A stretch of 64,000 nucleotides of DNA from Nemania diffusa. Taxonomy: Eukaryota > Ascomycota > Sordariomycetes > Xylariales > Xylariaceae. Both the position numbers and the translations under genes were made by a program. Below the pieces are notes generated by a model. That model saw only the letters and a program-made list of their open reading frames with translations. It searched no databases and was not told the origin of the DNA. Of this stretch, positions 37,279 to 49,034 are shown in pieces; within the stretch, counting starts at the first letter, position 1, and every line of letters begins with the position of its first letter. Location: positions 4,216,001-4,280,000 of the forward strand of contig JBBPUQ010000002.1 in NCBI GenBank assembly GCA_038501195.1, in the 5' to 3' direction.

Positions 37279-38460
37279 ATGACGGGACGACAGGCCACGA
37301 GAACACGCCAGAAGTACAAGGACAGCTGTACGCATTGCGCCGGGGCCAAGGTCAGGTGCAGCAAGGAGAAACCCCGATGTACGAGATGCAATGAGAGAGG
37401 CCTCGACTGTTCATATGGCCTTTCTTATCGCTACGGGCGTCTTCCCGCCCGCGCCAAGCTGACTGCTGCTGGCTTCATCGACCAGGCGGCCACGACAGCA
37501 CCCTCTACGCCCAGAGAGCTCCTCCCCAATGGCTCTAGGACGCCCTCTCCAGCTTCAGAACATAACGCGATGCACATGTCGTGGATCACTGAATCCAACA
37601 TGAATATGATGAACGCCAGCACATCGGCCATCAACGGGTTCACAAATATCAACTACGACGCCCATGCTGCCAACAACTACATGGGACATACATACGACGC
37701 AACCAGTGCGCCGATGGCGTCTATGCCCACCCAGGCGTACCAAACTCTTACTCCTACTTCAGATCCCATCACCTCAGCAACGCCTACCTTCAACACCATC
37801 AACTATATCCAGTGCTTGGACTCGTTGAATCAGCCCCCCACTCGGCGACATCACTCGAGGAGTGTCTCTAGTGCGTCAAGCATGCCATCGGGATATGATT
37901 ATAATCCTGCGCAATATCCTAATACTTCTCCCGTGACCTTTGGCACGCCACCGGAAACTCCAAGGCCACAGGTTCCTCAAGGCTATCCGGCAAATATGCA
38001 ACACGACTGCCTTTCGCAAGCTGCTGCAACGCTGTTGTCGTTGCGCCATGAGCCCGTATCGGGACAAGCCAGAAACCGGGACACGATGGAATACATCCTT
38101 CAGATGATCGACTGCGACTGTTTCGCTCACGACAGCCACGTGCGAATGTTCATGGTTCTCATAGGCTTTGAGGTGATGGAGAGGTACTCGAAGGCGACTC
38201 AAGACGACATGGCAATAACAAACACCGAGGGCATCCTCGAGGACTTGCAGGTGGTTTTGAAGCTAATTGAGCGGCTACTACGACGTCTTAGAGAAACTGG
38301 AACTGGTAACTATACACAAGGTCTAACACCTGGCTCTCCATCAAGCCAGGCCCGGGACAACACCATCTCATTTGCAGTATTCGGCCAACTAGAGGCCGAC
38401 CTACGCAAACACTTGCGGGGCATTTCACATAACACGGTTGACGTTTTACGACGAGTCTGA
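37279..38460 (+). CDS. Zn2Cys6 transcription factor with AflR-type C-terminal domain
   Basis: This is a nuclear DNA-binding regulator. The zinc cluster is complete: Cys17, 20, 27, 34, 37 and 44, in the spacing C-x2-C-x6-C-x6-C-x2-C-x6-C with the basic KVRCSKEKPRC. It is followed by LSYRYGRLP, a linker seen in AflR relatives. The middle (about 70-230) is Ser/Thr/Asn/Pro-rich and probably disordered. The C-terminal 150 residues (LSQAAATLLSL, DTMEYILQMIDCDCFAHDSH, EDLQVVLKLIERLLRRL) match the AflR domain family of sterigmatocystin and other secondary-metabolite regulators. The 393-residue gene has no intron and its start (CAACATG) is well placed. No biosynthetic genes lie beside it: the nearest neighbours are the lipoxygenase 5.8 kb upstream and the mutated retrotransposon 2.4 kb downstream. 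Its targets cannot be inferred from context. Confidence 0.9.
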   Translation: MTGRQATRTRQKYKDSCTHCAGAKVRCSKEKPRCTRCNERGLDCSYGLSYRYGRLPARAKLTAAGFIDQAATTAPSTPRELLPNGSRTPSPASEHNAMHMSWITESNMNMMNASTSAINGFTNINYDAHAANNYMGHTYDATSAPMASMPTQAYQTLTPTSDPITSATPTFNTINYIQCLDSLNQPPTRRHHSRSVSSASSMPSGYDYNPAQYPNTSPVTFGTPPETPRPQVPQGYPANMQHDCLSQAAATLLSLRHEPVSGQARNRDTMEYILQMIDCDCFAHDSHVRMFMVLIGFEVMERYSKATQDDMAITNTEGILEDLQVVLKLIERLLRRLRETGTGNYTQGLTPGSPSSQARDNTISFAVFGQLEADLRKHLRGISHNTVDVLRRV

Positions 38461-39887
38461 GAAATAATTCATGATAGCATCGGCGTTGGGGATTTTGTAA
38501 ACTAGTTCTGCTTCCATGTACAATTAGGCACTTTCATATAGTCAGTCGCACAGCAGGTTTCTCGAAGTCAATGTATTTGATAATGGAAAGCTGACGCAGT
38601 CAGTGGCAAGAGAGAAGGGAAGAGAAAGAGAGAAAGCAGGATATCGGGCACAAATCATAGACTAATGCAAACAATCCAGCCACCATAACATCACTACGTA
38701 AATTCTCGGATCTGTGAACAAGTCCTTCCAAATCGGTCTCCCCCTGTGCCCGAGTGTGGCTCACGCTACTATTTGATCTACCGTTACCTACTACTAGTTA
38801 CCACTTCCGCCGGGGGCCTAGACACGTGTCTGACATGCCGAACCCGGTCCCCTTGCCTAGGTAGAACCAGCGTTTAGACTTCTTACATGTTCTAGTAGCA
38901 TAGGTACCCCATCTTATGACATCCCCCTCCCCCCCTCCCCAGACCTCTCATTATCCATGCATCGATACGGCTCCCCTGCACTAGCAGAAACCTGCTTACA
39001 AAAAGTTTCGAAGTGATGTTCGCCGAACACTACATATGTATGGCAATCCTTCGAGCCCGCTCCCATCTAATCGAACCCCTCGATTGTGGGCTCACCCTTC
39101 TCGAAAGCCACTACCGACCCCGGCTCGCGGATGTTATTGATCCTGCGCCACTAAGAGGAGATAAGCAATAGGCTAGACCCAGGCGGTATTAGATTATCGG
39201 GCGCCTCCATGTTGCGTGTGAATAAGGCAATTTAGTCGATACTACCTACTCTTTCGCAATAGGTGAGGTTGACATCTATGAATAGAAAGGGCTCGATGGT
39301 ACTGTCACTTATATGACGCGATACACCTGCATTGCACCCAGCGGTAATTTCCGCGCAATCAGCTCTGCTTCGTATTATTGCGGAGCTCCTGGGTGCCGGA
39401 TAATAAAGCTGCAAGACATACAACGTCCCGACATACGATAAGCAAATAAAATAATCTTTTAATCAGGACTGCCGGCCTATCTAAAATCAGGGATCATTCA
39501 AGCTACGGATAGGGCGTTCGTTCTCGCCCCAATGGTAGAGATTATTACAGTATAACCCCAAAGGACCGGATAGTCCAGATGCCAATATGCCTACATGTTG
39601 TATAAGGACGTCTTCGGCAGAGCGGGATAATCCCTATAACTTTCCTCCGTGTCATTGTGCTACAAAAAAGCTGGGGTATAGTATACTTGTCGCCTTTCAG
39701 CCGCCGCCTCACCGTTCAATATAGCTCCCCACCTCGAGCAACAGGCGAAGGCTGGAAGTGCCTGCGCGTGGGTGCTGGGGAAGTAAGGCGAGCAAGAAGC
39801 GAAATGAGGATTCTATTCTCAGCTGTTTCAATGAAACGGTAAATACCAATGGGGAGTGACTAGCAGCACCTGGAAAATCCTTACGAT

Positions 39888-39906
39888 GCAACGCAACGCA
39901 ACGCAA
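39888..39906 (+). repeat. Short pentanucleotide repeat (AACGC)
   Basis: Three and a half copies of AACGC occur in tandem in noncoding DNA. This is a minor simple repeat. Confidence 0.7.
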
Positions 39907-40243
39907 CATAGCTAACGCACAAGCCAGATCTGCAGGACGGGCTACTGTTTTGTTCCATGCAGCAGTGTGCCTCACCTGATACAATGGGTTTCTTACCCCC
40001 CTTTTTTCTAACATTATTTTATCCCCCCTGTATTATCCTCAGGTAGGTCGAGTTGCCTTAGTTCGCGATAGCTCTGCGATCGTTTGACCACCTCCAACTC
40101 TACATATGTCCCTGTCAGAAGCAATCTTTGGAGGCTGTGATATGCGCCAAGATAACGATGATCTCGTGCCCTCGTTGTGTGTCGCGGAATCTGTGAGAGG
40201 CCTCATAGATTTCTAGGTGCGGTTGACTCTCTCTCCGGCTAGG

Positions 40244-40260
40244 CACACACACACACACAC
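40244..40260 (+). repeat. CA dinucleotide microsatellite
   Basis: Eight and a half CA units in noncoding DNA. Confidence 0.85.
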
Positions 40261-40831
40261 TTTCTCTCCTGCAGACTCACGACGATCGTGATCTCAGGGG
40301 TATCATGGGCAAAGGCTAGGCCCTATGCCGTGTGTTACGGCTGTTTGGATCTAGCGGCAAATGAGAGGCATCTAGTCATCGTGTTTGGAACTCACATGAG
40401 GCGTGGGGGCAAGAGGCCGACGACGCGGAAAGAATACCGCGAACATTGACGCAGGTCGGGGGTGGGAGGCCAAAAACTGAGGCCACATCAATAAAGACAG
40501 AACAACCCCATGCCTCATATTGATTGACAACCTTGCGGATGCTCTTCAATGCCATATCAAAGTGCAGATATGTGAGTCACTTAGGAGATACGACACATCC
40601 TACCAATAGGACTGATTGTTTGGGGTATTCCGAGTGCAAAAATAGGCTACATAACTGTAAATAACTATCTACGAAGTACATCATTGCGTTCTAGCGGAGG
40701 AGTGACACAACCGCGAGTGTTATGAAAAATGAGCTTCCGGGGAGAATTGGAGAGTTAGGAGGAGGAATACGTTTGCTCACAGAATTGGCCCCCATATGGC
40801 TGAACATTCACAAGGCAAAAAGTCGGGGTGG

Positions 40832-40836
40832 ATTAT
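40832..40836. repeat. Left target-site duplication (ATTAT)
   Basis: The five bases just before the TG of the left LTR are identical to those at 49030-49034 just after the CA of the right LTR. Confidence 0.85.
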
Positions 40837-41230
40837 TGTCACGTACAAGAGTACGATCGAGCTTAGCAAGTGGAATTGAACCAGTGTAACCAAAACGATC
40901 CTAAAAAGTGTATTAAAGTAAGGCCTGCCGAGTATTCTAGTTACTCTAGCTTCCTGATTCTCAGGCTCTATATATACACATACGCTCCCAGTAAACACTA
41001 AAACCGGGCTCAGTACTTTGCTCCTAAGCTCCGATCTCATAATCGCTTCTGCTTGCTCGCAATAGTAAGTGTTTGCAATAAGTAATAATTTTAACAAATA
41101 ATATTGTAAATAGTAAAAAAGCTTTTACAGAAGCTTTTTTTTAAGCTTTTTTATTAAGTAAATTTATTTAAATAAATTTTATAACTTAACTTTTTAAACT
41201 TGTTTTATTAAATTTATTTATATTATTATA
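40837..41230. repeat. Left LTR (394 bp), outer part preserved, inner part mutated
   Basis: The first 160 or so bases keep normal base composition; from about 41085 to the end nearly every C and G has become T or A. Aligned to the right LTR, the boundary at 41230 matches CACA of the right copy base for base after allowing C-to-T and G-to-A. Confidence 0.9.
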
Positions 41231-41656
41231 TATTTTTTAACTAAACTATTTTAAACTATTTAACTGTTTTTTTTTTATATATTAACAAAAGAAATAAATA
41301 ATAATTTTTTCAATTTTATATTTTAAAATTTTTATAAAAGTATATTTTAAACAATTTTAACAGCTTTATATATTTTAAATAGTTAATTTTTATAAAAAAA
41401 AAACTAAAAGTGCATTTTTTTTAGTATACTGTTGTATTAATATGCTTTTTATATTTTAATTGTAAAGTTATTAAATAATAAAATCGCATTTATATATATT
41501 TACTAATTATAATTTTATTATTTAATTAAATATATAATATATTTAATAAACTTAAATTAGCAGTTGTAAAAAAAGTACGCTTTTTTTTTATATATAAAAT
41601 AAGTTTGCTTTTAATATTTTAATACTTTTAGTATAAATTAATTATAAAATAATTTT

Positions 41657-41692
<36 letters not shown>

Positions 41693-42107
41693 CTATTTTT
41701 TTAAATTTATAAATATATTTTTAAAATTACTTAATTGTTATATGTTTAATTAATTAATAAAATAGCTAGTTTTTTCTGTTTTTTTTTTTTTTTTTTTTAT
41801 TTTTACTTATTTATAAATTGTAATTTTTAAGCTTTTTTTTTATACAAATAAACTTAAAACTAACTTATAGTTATAAATATTGTTATTATTATTAGTATAT
41901 ATTTTATAAAGCTTTTAAATTAGTTGTAAAAATTTTTATATTAATTAAAACTTTAAACAATATTGTTTTATTATAACATTTTAATATAATAAGTAATTTT
42001 TTAGTTTTATATTATAAAGTACTAGTTATATATTAATGTTTTTAAAAAATAGTTTTATTTTTTTTTGCTGCTGTTTTTAGTTTGTTTTTAAGATTTTTTT
42101 TTTGCAG

Positions 42108-42140
<33 letters not shown>

Positions 42141-45100
42141 AAGAAACATATTTAAGTGCTTTTTTTTTTTTTTTTTTTGCTTTTAGTTTTAGCTAATAGT
42201 TGTTGAGATTTTTTGCGCTATTGTTACAAGTATTACTACTTGCTTTATTGCTTGCATTTTTTGCGCTTTTGCTGCTGTTATTAATAACAATAATAACAAC
42301 TTTTTTGCTTCTTTTTTTTTAGCGCAATGTTTTAAGCTCTATAGTTTGCTAAGCACTCGTTTGCGCTTATATTTTAGCAAGCGTTATTGTTTATGTTTTG
42401 TTTAAAAAAAAAAACATATAGTTTTTTGCTGCTGTTATATAAGCGCTACTTTTATTAAGTATAAAAATAATATATATTTTAATATAACTAGTTATAATTA
42501 ATATTGTTACAAGTATTTTTTAAAATATATATATATATTTATATAAGTTTTTTTTATATTTTTTATATATATTTAAAATATTATATTAACAAATACAAAT
42601 ATAGCTTAAATTATATAATATTATTTGTTTGCTATTTAATAGCAGCTATTTAATTTAAAACTTTTTAAACTATAAGTTTTACTTTAATATTTTTTAAAAT
42701 TATTATAACAATTTTTAACTAATAGCTTTTATATAAAAACTTTTTTGCTTTTATAGCATTTTTTAAATTATTTTTAAAATAAACAAAAAAAAGTTCGCTA
42801 CTGCTACTTTTTTATTATTTATATTTATATTTGTTTTTTATACTTTTTGCTAAAATATTTATATATTTAAGCTTTTATTTACTTTTTATACTTCAATTAC
42901 TTTTTTTAGCTACTTTATTTTTTTTTTTTTTAGCACTATTAATGCTTTTACTATTAACAACTTTTTTACTTATATTATTAGTACTACTAATGTTTTGTTA
43001 TATAGTTATATTATATACTTTTGTGCTTTTTTTTTTTTGTATTTTATATGCTTTTTTTAAAACTTTTAATAAATAAAAGTTAATATTTTTAATATTTAAT
43101 AAACTTAAAAAATAAAATAATAAAAATAATAAATAAAAATTAATATAACTTATTTTAATTTTGCTTTTTTTTTTTTGCTTTTAATTACTTTAATTGTTAT
43201 AAATTAATAAATAACTAAAAAGTTCTTTCTACTTACTTTTTAAACTTATATTATAAATATAATTTATATTTTTAAAATTAATAAAAATTTAAAAGTATTT
43301 AAATTAAACTTGTAATAAGTTTTTAATTAATTTATTAGTAAATATTTAGCTAATAAAAAAATATACTATTTTAAAACTTTTTTTAAAATATTTTTAATAT
43401 AGCTATATATTTTATATATTTATATATTTAAACTTAATATTTATTTTTTTATTTTTATTTATTATTAATTTAATTATTTATATATTATTTAAATAAATTA
43501 TTTATGTTTTATTTAACTTTAAAATAAAATTACAAAACAACTTTTTAAAAACTATTGTTTTTTTTATAATAAGCTCAATTATATTTATTTTTACTTTTAT
43601 AATAAAAATAAATACAATGTTTTAACAAATAACTTTTTATAAAATTATATTTTTAAACAATAATATAATATATTTGTATAAAAAGCAACAAATTTTATAG
43701 TTATTTGCAAATAAAACATCTTTTACTATTAAAAAAGTTTAAACTTTATAATTTTATACTTTATATATAATTTCAAAAAAACATATTATATACAAATATT
43801 AAATTATTTAACAAGCAATTTTATAATATATAAAACTAAAATTAATCAAAAACTTTAAAAATTATACTGCTATATATATAATATCTAGTTTTAAAAATAC
43901 TGCTATATACAAAATTAATTTAACTAGTTTTTAATACAGCTTAATTTTTGCTTTTATTGCATTTTTTAAATATTTTTTAAACTTTTTTATTAAAAGCAGC
44001 ATTATAAAAATCTAACTTTAATTGTTAAATTTATAATACATTATAATTTTGTTAATATATTTATTATATACTAATATAATTATTTTTTAAAAGCAGTTTT
44101 AAATTATTTTAATTTTTAAAAACTAAATAATATTACTTTAATTTTTAAATTTATAAGTTTTTTTAATATTTAAAATAATTTTTTTTGCTTTTTTTTTATA
44201 AGTTTTATAATATAAAACTAAAAAGTTGTTTATATAAAATATAATAAATATTATATATTTTAAAATATAAAACAAATAAAGCTTTTTTTTTAAAGCTACT
44301 ATTTTATTAGCTTTAAATATTTTAGCAAACTTTTTATATTATAGCAATAAAAAGTTTTTTAAATTATATAACGCTTTATTAAGTTTATTAATCAAATTAT
44401 TTTAATTAAAACTTTTTAAAAGTTATATATTTACAAAAGTTTTATTAGTTTTTAATATATTAAAAAACACTTTAATTATATTAAACTATTTAATTTCAAA
44501 ATTAAAAGTTATTACTAGTACTATTATAAGCTTAAATATTTTAGCTATAAATATAGCTATATAAGTTAACTAAAACATATTTTTTTTTTAAAAGTTACTT
44601 TTAATAATTAAATATATTTTATATATATTTAAAAAACTATTTTTATTAAATTTATATATAAATATTTACTTTAATAAAAACAAATTGTTTTTTATACTTT
44701 ATGCAGAAATAATTTCAAACGCTTTATTATTTTTTAGTTATTTATATTTATTATAAATATTAATTCTAAATAATTTATTAATTAAATATTTAAAAAAATC
44801 TTTTTAACTTTTAAGTAGTAGTTTTAAAAAATCATTTCTATAAATATAAAGCTTTTAAAATGTTGCATTTAAATGTATAGCTTTTTTTTGATTTATTGCT
44901 ACTGCAAATATTACGTGCAATATTTTATGCTTTTAGTTTTTTTAATATAAAACTTTTAATTAATCAAACATAAAAATCTTTAAAAAAAATTGCTAAAAAT
45001 TATTTTTTAAAAAATATATTTTGTTTTTTTTATAAAATATAGTTATAAAAATCGTATAACTTTTACTGTTATTTTTTAACTTTTTAAATACTATTTTTTA

Positions 45101-48100
45101 AATATATTTATTTATATATAAAACTAGTAAATTTATTTTATATATATATTTATACTTTATTTAAAATAGTTCATTTAATATTTTAAATATAATTTAATAT
45201 TTATACTATTATAAGTTTTTATTTAATTTACTTTTAATATTTTATATATTAATTCAAAAAGTTTAAAATATTTTATTTTTTAAAAATACTATTATTTTAT
45301 TTTAAATTATTTTTTTAAACTTTGCTTTTATATCGTTTTATTGCTTTTTAAATTTAAACATTTATTAAAAAGTTAAAAATTTTTGTAGCTAAAGCATATA
45401 ATTTTTGCTAAACTTTTTAGCTAGCTCTATTATAGCTATATTTATTTTTAAGTTTTGCTTTTTTAAATAAGTGCTAAAAAGCTTATTAATAAATTAAATG
45501 CTACTATTATAACTATTTAAAATATTTTTGTTTATTTTTTAACTTATTGTTGCTATAAGTTTTTATATATTTTAAGTTTTTAAAATTATAATATTTTTAA
45601 ATTTGTTTAATTTAATTTTGTTTATTTATACTTTTGAAATTTTAATTTTAAAGCGTTTTTATTTTTTATTATAAAAAATCTTTTTATTAAATTTGATATT
45701 TTTTATTAAAATTACTTTTTATAAATAAAAAATTTAAATTTTATATAAATTACTTGCTATATATTTTACTAAATACTTAATATATACTTTTAACTTTATT
45801 TTAAAAGCTTAGTAGTTATAACCGGCTTTTTTATTTTTATTTAAAAAATAAACTTTATATTTATATATAAAAATTTAACTTTAATTTAATTTAAAATCAA
45901 TTTTTAACTTTTTTTTTACTTTAAATATATACTACTTAAAATACTAATTAAACTATAATTTAAATACTTTATAAAATATATAAAAATTGTTTTTTTTTTA
46001 AAAAACTAATATTATATAATTAAACTATTATTTAAACTACTTCTAATTAAAAAAAGCTTAAAAACTTAACTTTTAAAAACATTTTAATTAATTTTTCAAT
46101 TATTTTTTTGCTTACTTTTTCGCTACTTTTTACTAGCTTTTTAATATAACTTAGTAAAAGTTCTAAATTAATTTCTTTTTTTTTAGCTTAAAGCTTATAA
46201 TATATAATTTCTTAAATAGCAATAACTGCTTTTTTATTATTACTTTTAAGCTTTGCTATAAAAAGCTTAAATTGTTACATTATTTAATACTTGAACTTTT
46301 TTATTTGTTTAAATATAAAGTTTTATTTTTTATTTTTAAAAAAATAAAACTAAATTATACTGCTAAACTTATTTTTAAATACCAATATTTACTACAATTT
46401 ATTAAACTTTTTTAAATAATCAAACAAATTTTAAAAAATCTTATAAAAAAATTTTACTAATATTTTTTTAAAAGTTTATTTCAAAATTTTTTATAAAACA
46501 TATATTTTTACATAGTTTTTACACTTAAGTTATAAAATCTTATTAATTTTTATATTTTTTGCATTATATACTAATGCTTTAAACAGTTTAAGTTTTAAAT
46601 ATTTTAATTTTAAATGTTATAAATATTTAAAGTTTTCTTTTAGTTTTAAAAAATCTTTAAAAAATCAATATAAAAAAACTTGTTTTATTTACATTAAAGT
46701 TATTAAAAACTCTGCTACATTTACAAAAATTTCTATTAAAATATATATTAAATTTATTACAAAAAATCAGTTTAAATAAATAAAAAATAAGTTATATTAA
46801 AAAAATACTAAGTTATAATATTTTAAAAGCTTAACAATTATATTGCTTTTTTTAAGTTTGCTAAATTTTAATATATAATTTAATTTACAATATTATATTT
46901 TTATTTTTTAAAAACAAACTTTAAAAATTAAGTTTATATAAAATTTCTCTATAAGTATTACTTTAATAAATATTAAATCAACTAATCTTTCTTTATTTTT
47001 TCTTAAAAATGCATTTTTTATAATCTAAGTTTTTGTTTTTAAAATTAAAAATTAAAAAGTGCTAGCATTTATTACTATTTTTTTTTTAGTAATTTTAAAA
47101 GATTCTTTTTTCAAAAATAATTTGTTATTTATAAAATAAAAAATACTATAATTATTTAATAACATATTATTAAATAAAAAATATAACTTTTAAACTTTAA
47201 TTATATAAACACTTGAAATTAAATACAATTTTAAAAAAAATAAATCAATTATTATATATATTATATTGTTATTGTACTAAATTTTCTTATTGTTTAACCT
47301 TTTTTTTTTAAAAATAGTTTCTTTTATTTTTTATTTACTTTTTTTAATCTTTTTTTAGAAATTGTTTTATTAAATATATTTTTATTGCTTTTTAATTTTT
47401 TTTACTTTTTTTATAAAAAATATTTTTTTTAATGCCTTTTTTGTAAATTTTATAACTATGTATTAAAAAAGTTTATATATTTTAAAGCACTAAAAATAAG
47501 TATATTTTACTTAGTATTTACAAAAGTATTAAAAGCTTTTAAGCTACTTTTTACGTTTTTTTTTTTTAAGCTGTTTTTAAGTTTTATTGTTTAAAATATA
47601 ATAAATTTTTAAAACACTTTAAAAAGCTTTTAATTTATTTTTATAAATAAACTTTTTAAAAACTTGTTTTAGTTAATTTAATATAAACATTTGCTTTTTG
47701 TAAAAAAACTTGTTTTAAAATAAAATAAAAAGCTACTTAATAATTTATTTAAAAACAATATATTTATTTACAGTTTTAAAAAATTTTTTAGCTGCAAATA
47801 TTTCTATTACATTAAATATTTAATACATTTTTACTTTTTTATAAACAATTGTTTAATTTTTGTACTAGCAAATAAAATTTATATATTATAAAACTTAATT
47901 TAAAACTACTTAATATTTAGCTAACAAAATATTTATAATAGCTGATTTTATAAAAATTAAACTGTTTTTTAAGTACTTAATTATTAATTTAATATTAAAA
48001 TTGTTTTTATTAAATATTTGTGCTAATATTATTTTTAAACACTTAAAATTAACTAAATTTAAAATCTAATTATATAAGTTAACATATTAAATAATATTAG

Positions 48101-48635
48101 CTATATATTTTAATACTTTGTTAAAATAAGTTTTAACAAGTTTTTTAAACTTTGTATTAACTTTAGTTACTACTAGTTGCATTTTTTTAAAAATTAGTTA
48201 TAAAGCGCTTTTTTTAAAGTTATTATTTTTTAAAGTATTTTATTTATTAAAATCTTTTTAGTATTAATTAGCTCAATTTTATAAAATAACTAACTTAACA
48301 CTTTTATTAATAAAAAACTCTAATTTAGCTTTAATTTTAAATATAAATATAATACTATTTAAATTTATATAATTTTAAATGTTTTATATTATAGCTTAAA
48401 GTTTAAGCTTGTTATATTATTTTAGTTAGTTGTAACTAGTTTTTAAAAATGTTTTAATATTTTTTTTAATTTTTTTAAAAAATATAATAAAAGCAAAAAA
48501 AATAATATATCAAAAACAAATAATAGTTTGTAAAATAATATAAAAAAAAAATAAAATAAAAACTTTTACAATAATAAAAGTTAAAATCGTTTATTTAAAA
48601 AAATACCAGTTTAGTAAATAAACTAAACTTATAAT
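41231..48635. pseudogene. Interior of the retrotransposon: AT desert with no readable gene
   Basis: Presumed gag/pol region destroyed by mutation. Remaining C residues are mostly in GC or AC pairs (GCT, AGC, ACT, ACA); TC is uncommon and CC almost absent. Long homopolymers occur: a T run at about 41659-41689, and 13 T directly followed by 22 A at 42108-42142, which could fold back. An 81-codon frame at 42831-43076 reads as Phe/Leu/Ile and is a composition artefact. Confidence 0.85.
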
Positions 48636-49029
48636 TGTTATATATAAAAGTATAATTAAGTTTAGCAAATAAAATTAAACCAGTATAACTAAAACAATCT
48701 TAAAAAATATATTAAAATAAAACTTGCTAAATATTTTAGTTACTTTAGCTTTTTGATTTTTAAGCTTTATATATATATATATGCTTTTAGTAAACACTAA
48801 AACTAAGTTTGGTGTTTTACTTCCAAGCTTCGATTTTGTAATTGCTTCTGCTTGCCTGCAATAGTAAGCGCCTACAATAAATAGTAATTTTAACAAGTAG
48901 TGTTGTAGGTAGTAGAGAGGCTTCTGTAGAAACCTCTTTTTAGGCTCCTTTATTAGGTAAGCTTACCTGGGTGGATCTTATAACCCGACCCTTTGGGCTC
49001 GCCCCACTAGACCCACTTATACCGTCACA
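48636..49029. repeat. Right LTR (394 bp), inner part mutated, outer part preserved
   Basis: The first 190 or so bases (next to the interior) are heavily mutated, while about 48860-49029 keeps normal composition. It mirrors the left LTR, so the two together show the original LTR over most of its length. Confidence 0.9.
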
Positions 49030-49034
49030 ATTAT
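49030..49034. repeat. Right target-site duplication (ATTAT)
   Basis: Same five bases as 40832-40836, directly after the terminal CA of the right LTR. Confidence 0.85.

Larger units (their letters stand above)
38461..40836. other. Intergenic region between the AflR-like gene and the retrotransposon
   Basis: 2.4 kb without a recognisable gene. Small features are a GA-rich stretch (about 38608-38640), an AACGC pentamer repeat (about 39888-39906) and a CA repeat (40244-40260). The last bases, ATTAT at 40832-40836, are the left target-site duplication of the element that follows. Confidence 0.6.
40837..49029. mobile_element. Hypermutated LTR retrotransposon, complete 8.2 kb
   Basis: The element runs from TGTCAC to GTCACA and is bounded by two 394-bp direct repeats that align without a gap. 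ATTAT stands immediately outside on both sides (40832-40836 and 49030-49034), a 5-bp target-site duplication. The 7.4 kb interior (41231-48635) is almost only A and T; hand samples of several lines run from under 10 to about 30 percent G+C, and every frame is full of stops, so gag and pol can no longer be read. Differences between the LTRs are transitions only, as expected of C-to-T hypermutation such as RIP. With coding domains lost, Gypsy versus Copia cannot be decided, and the orientation is unknown. Confidence 0.9.

Noticed and set aside
938..38460. FAS pair plus AflR-like factor as a sterigmatocystin/aflatoxin-type cluster
   Set aside because: The FAS genes have the full primary-metabolism domain set and length, 21 kb separates them from the factor, and there is no polyketide synthase, P450 or other pathway gene between them.
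40777..41097. 106-codon minus-strand frame
   Set aside because: It lies almost wholly in the left LTR and its relative at 48675-48896 lies in the right LTR; both are LTR sequence read by chance.
42831..43076. 81-codon hydrophobic frame in the AT desert
   Set aside because: Phe/Leu/Ile/Tyr content is explained by T-rich DNA; there is no start context and no homologous look.
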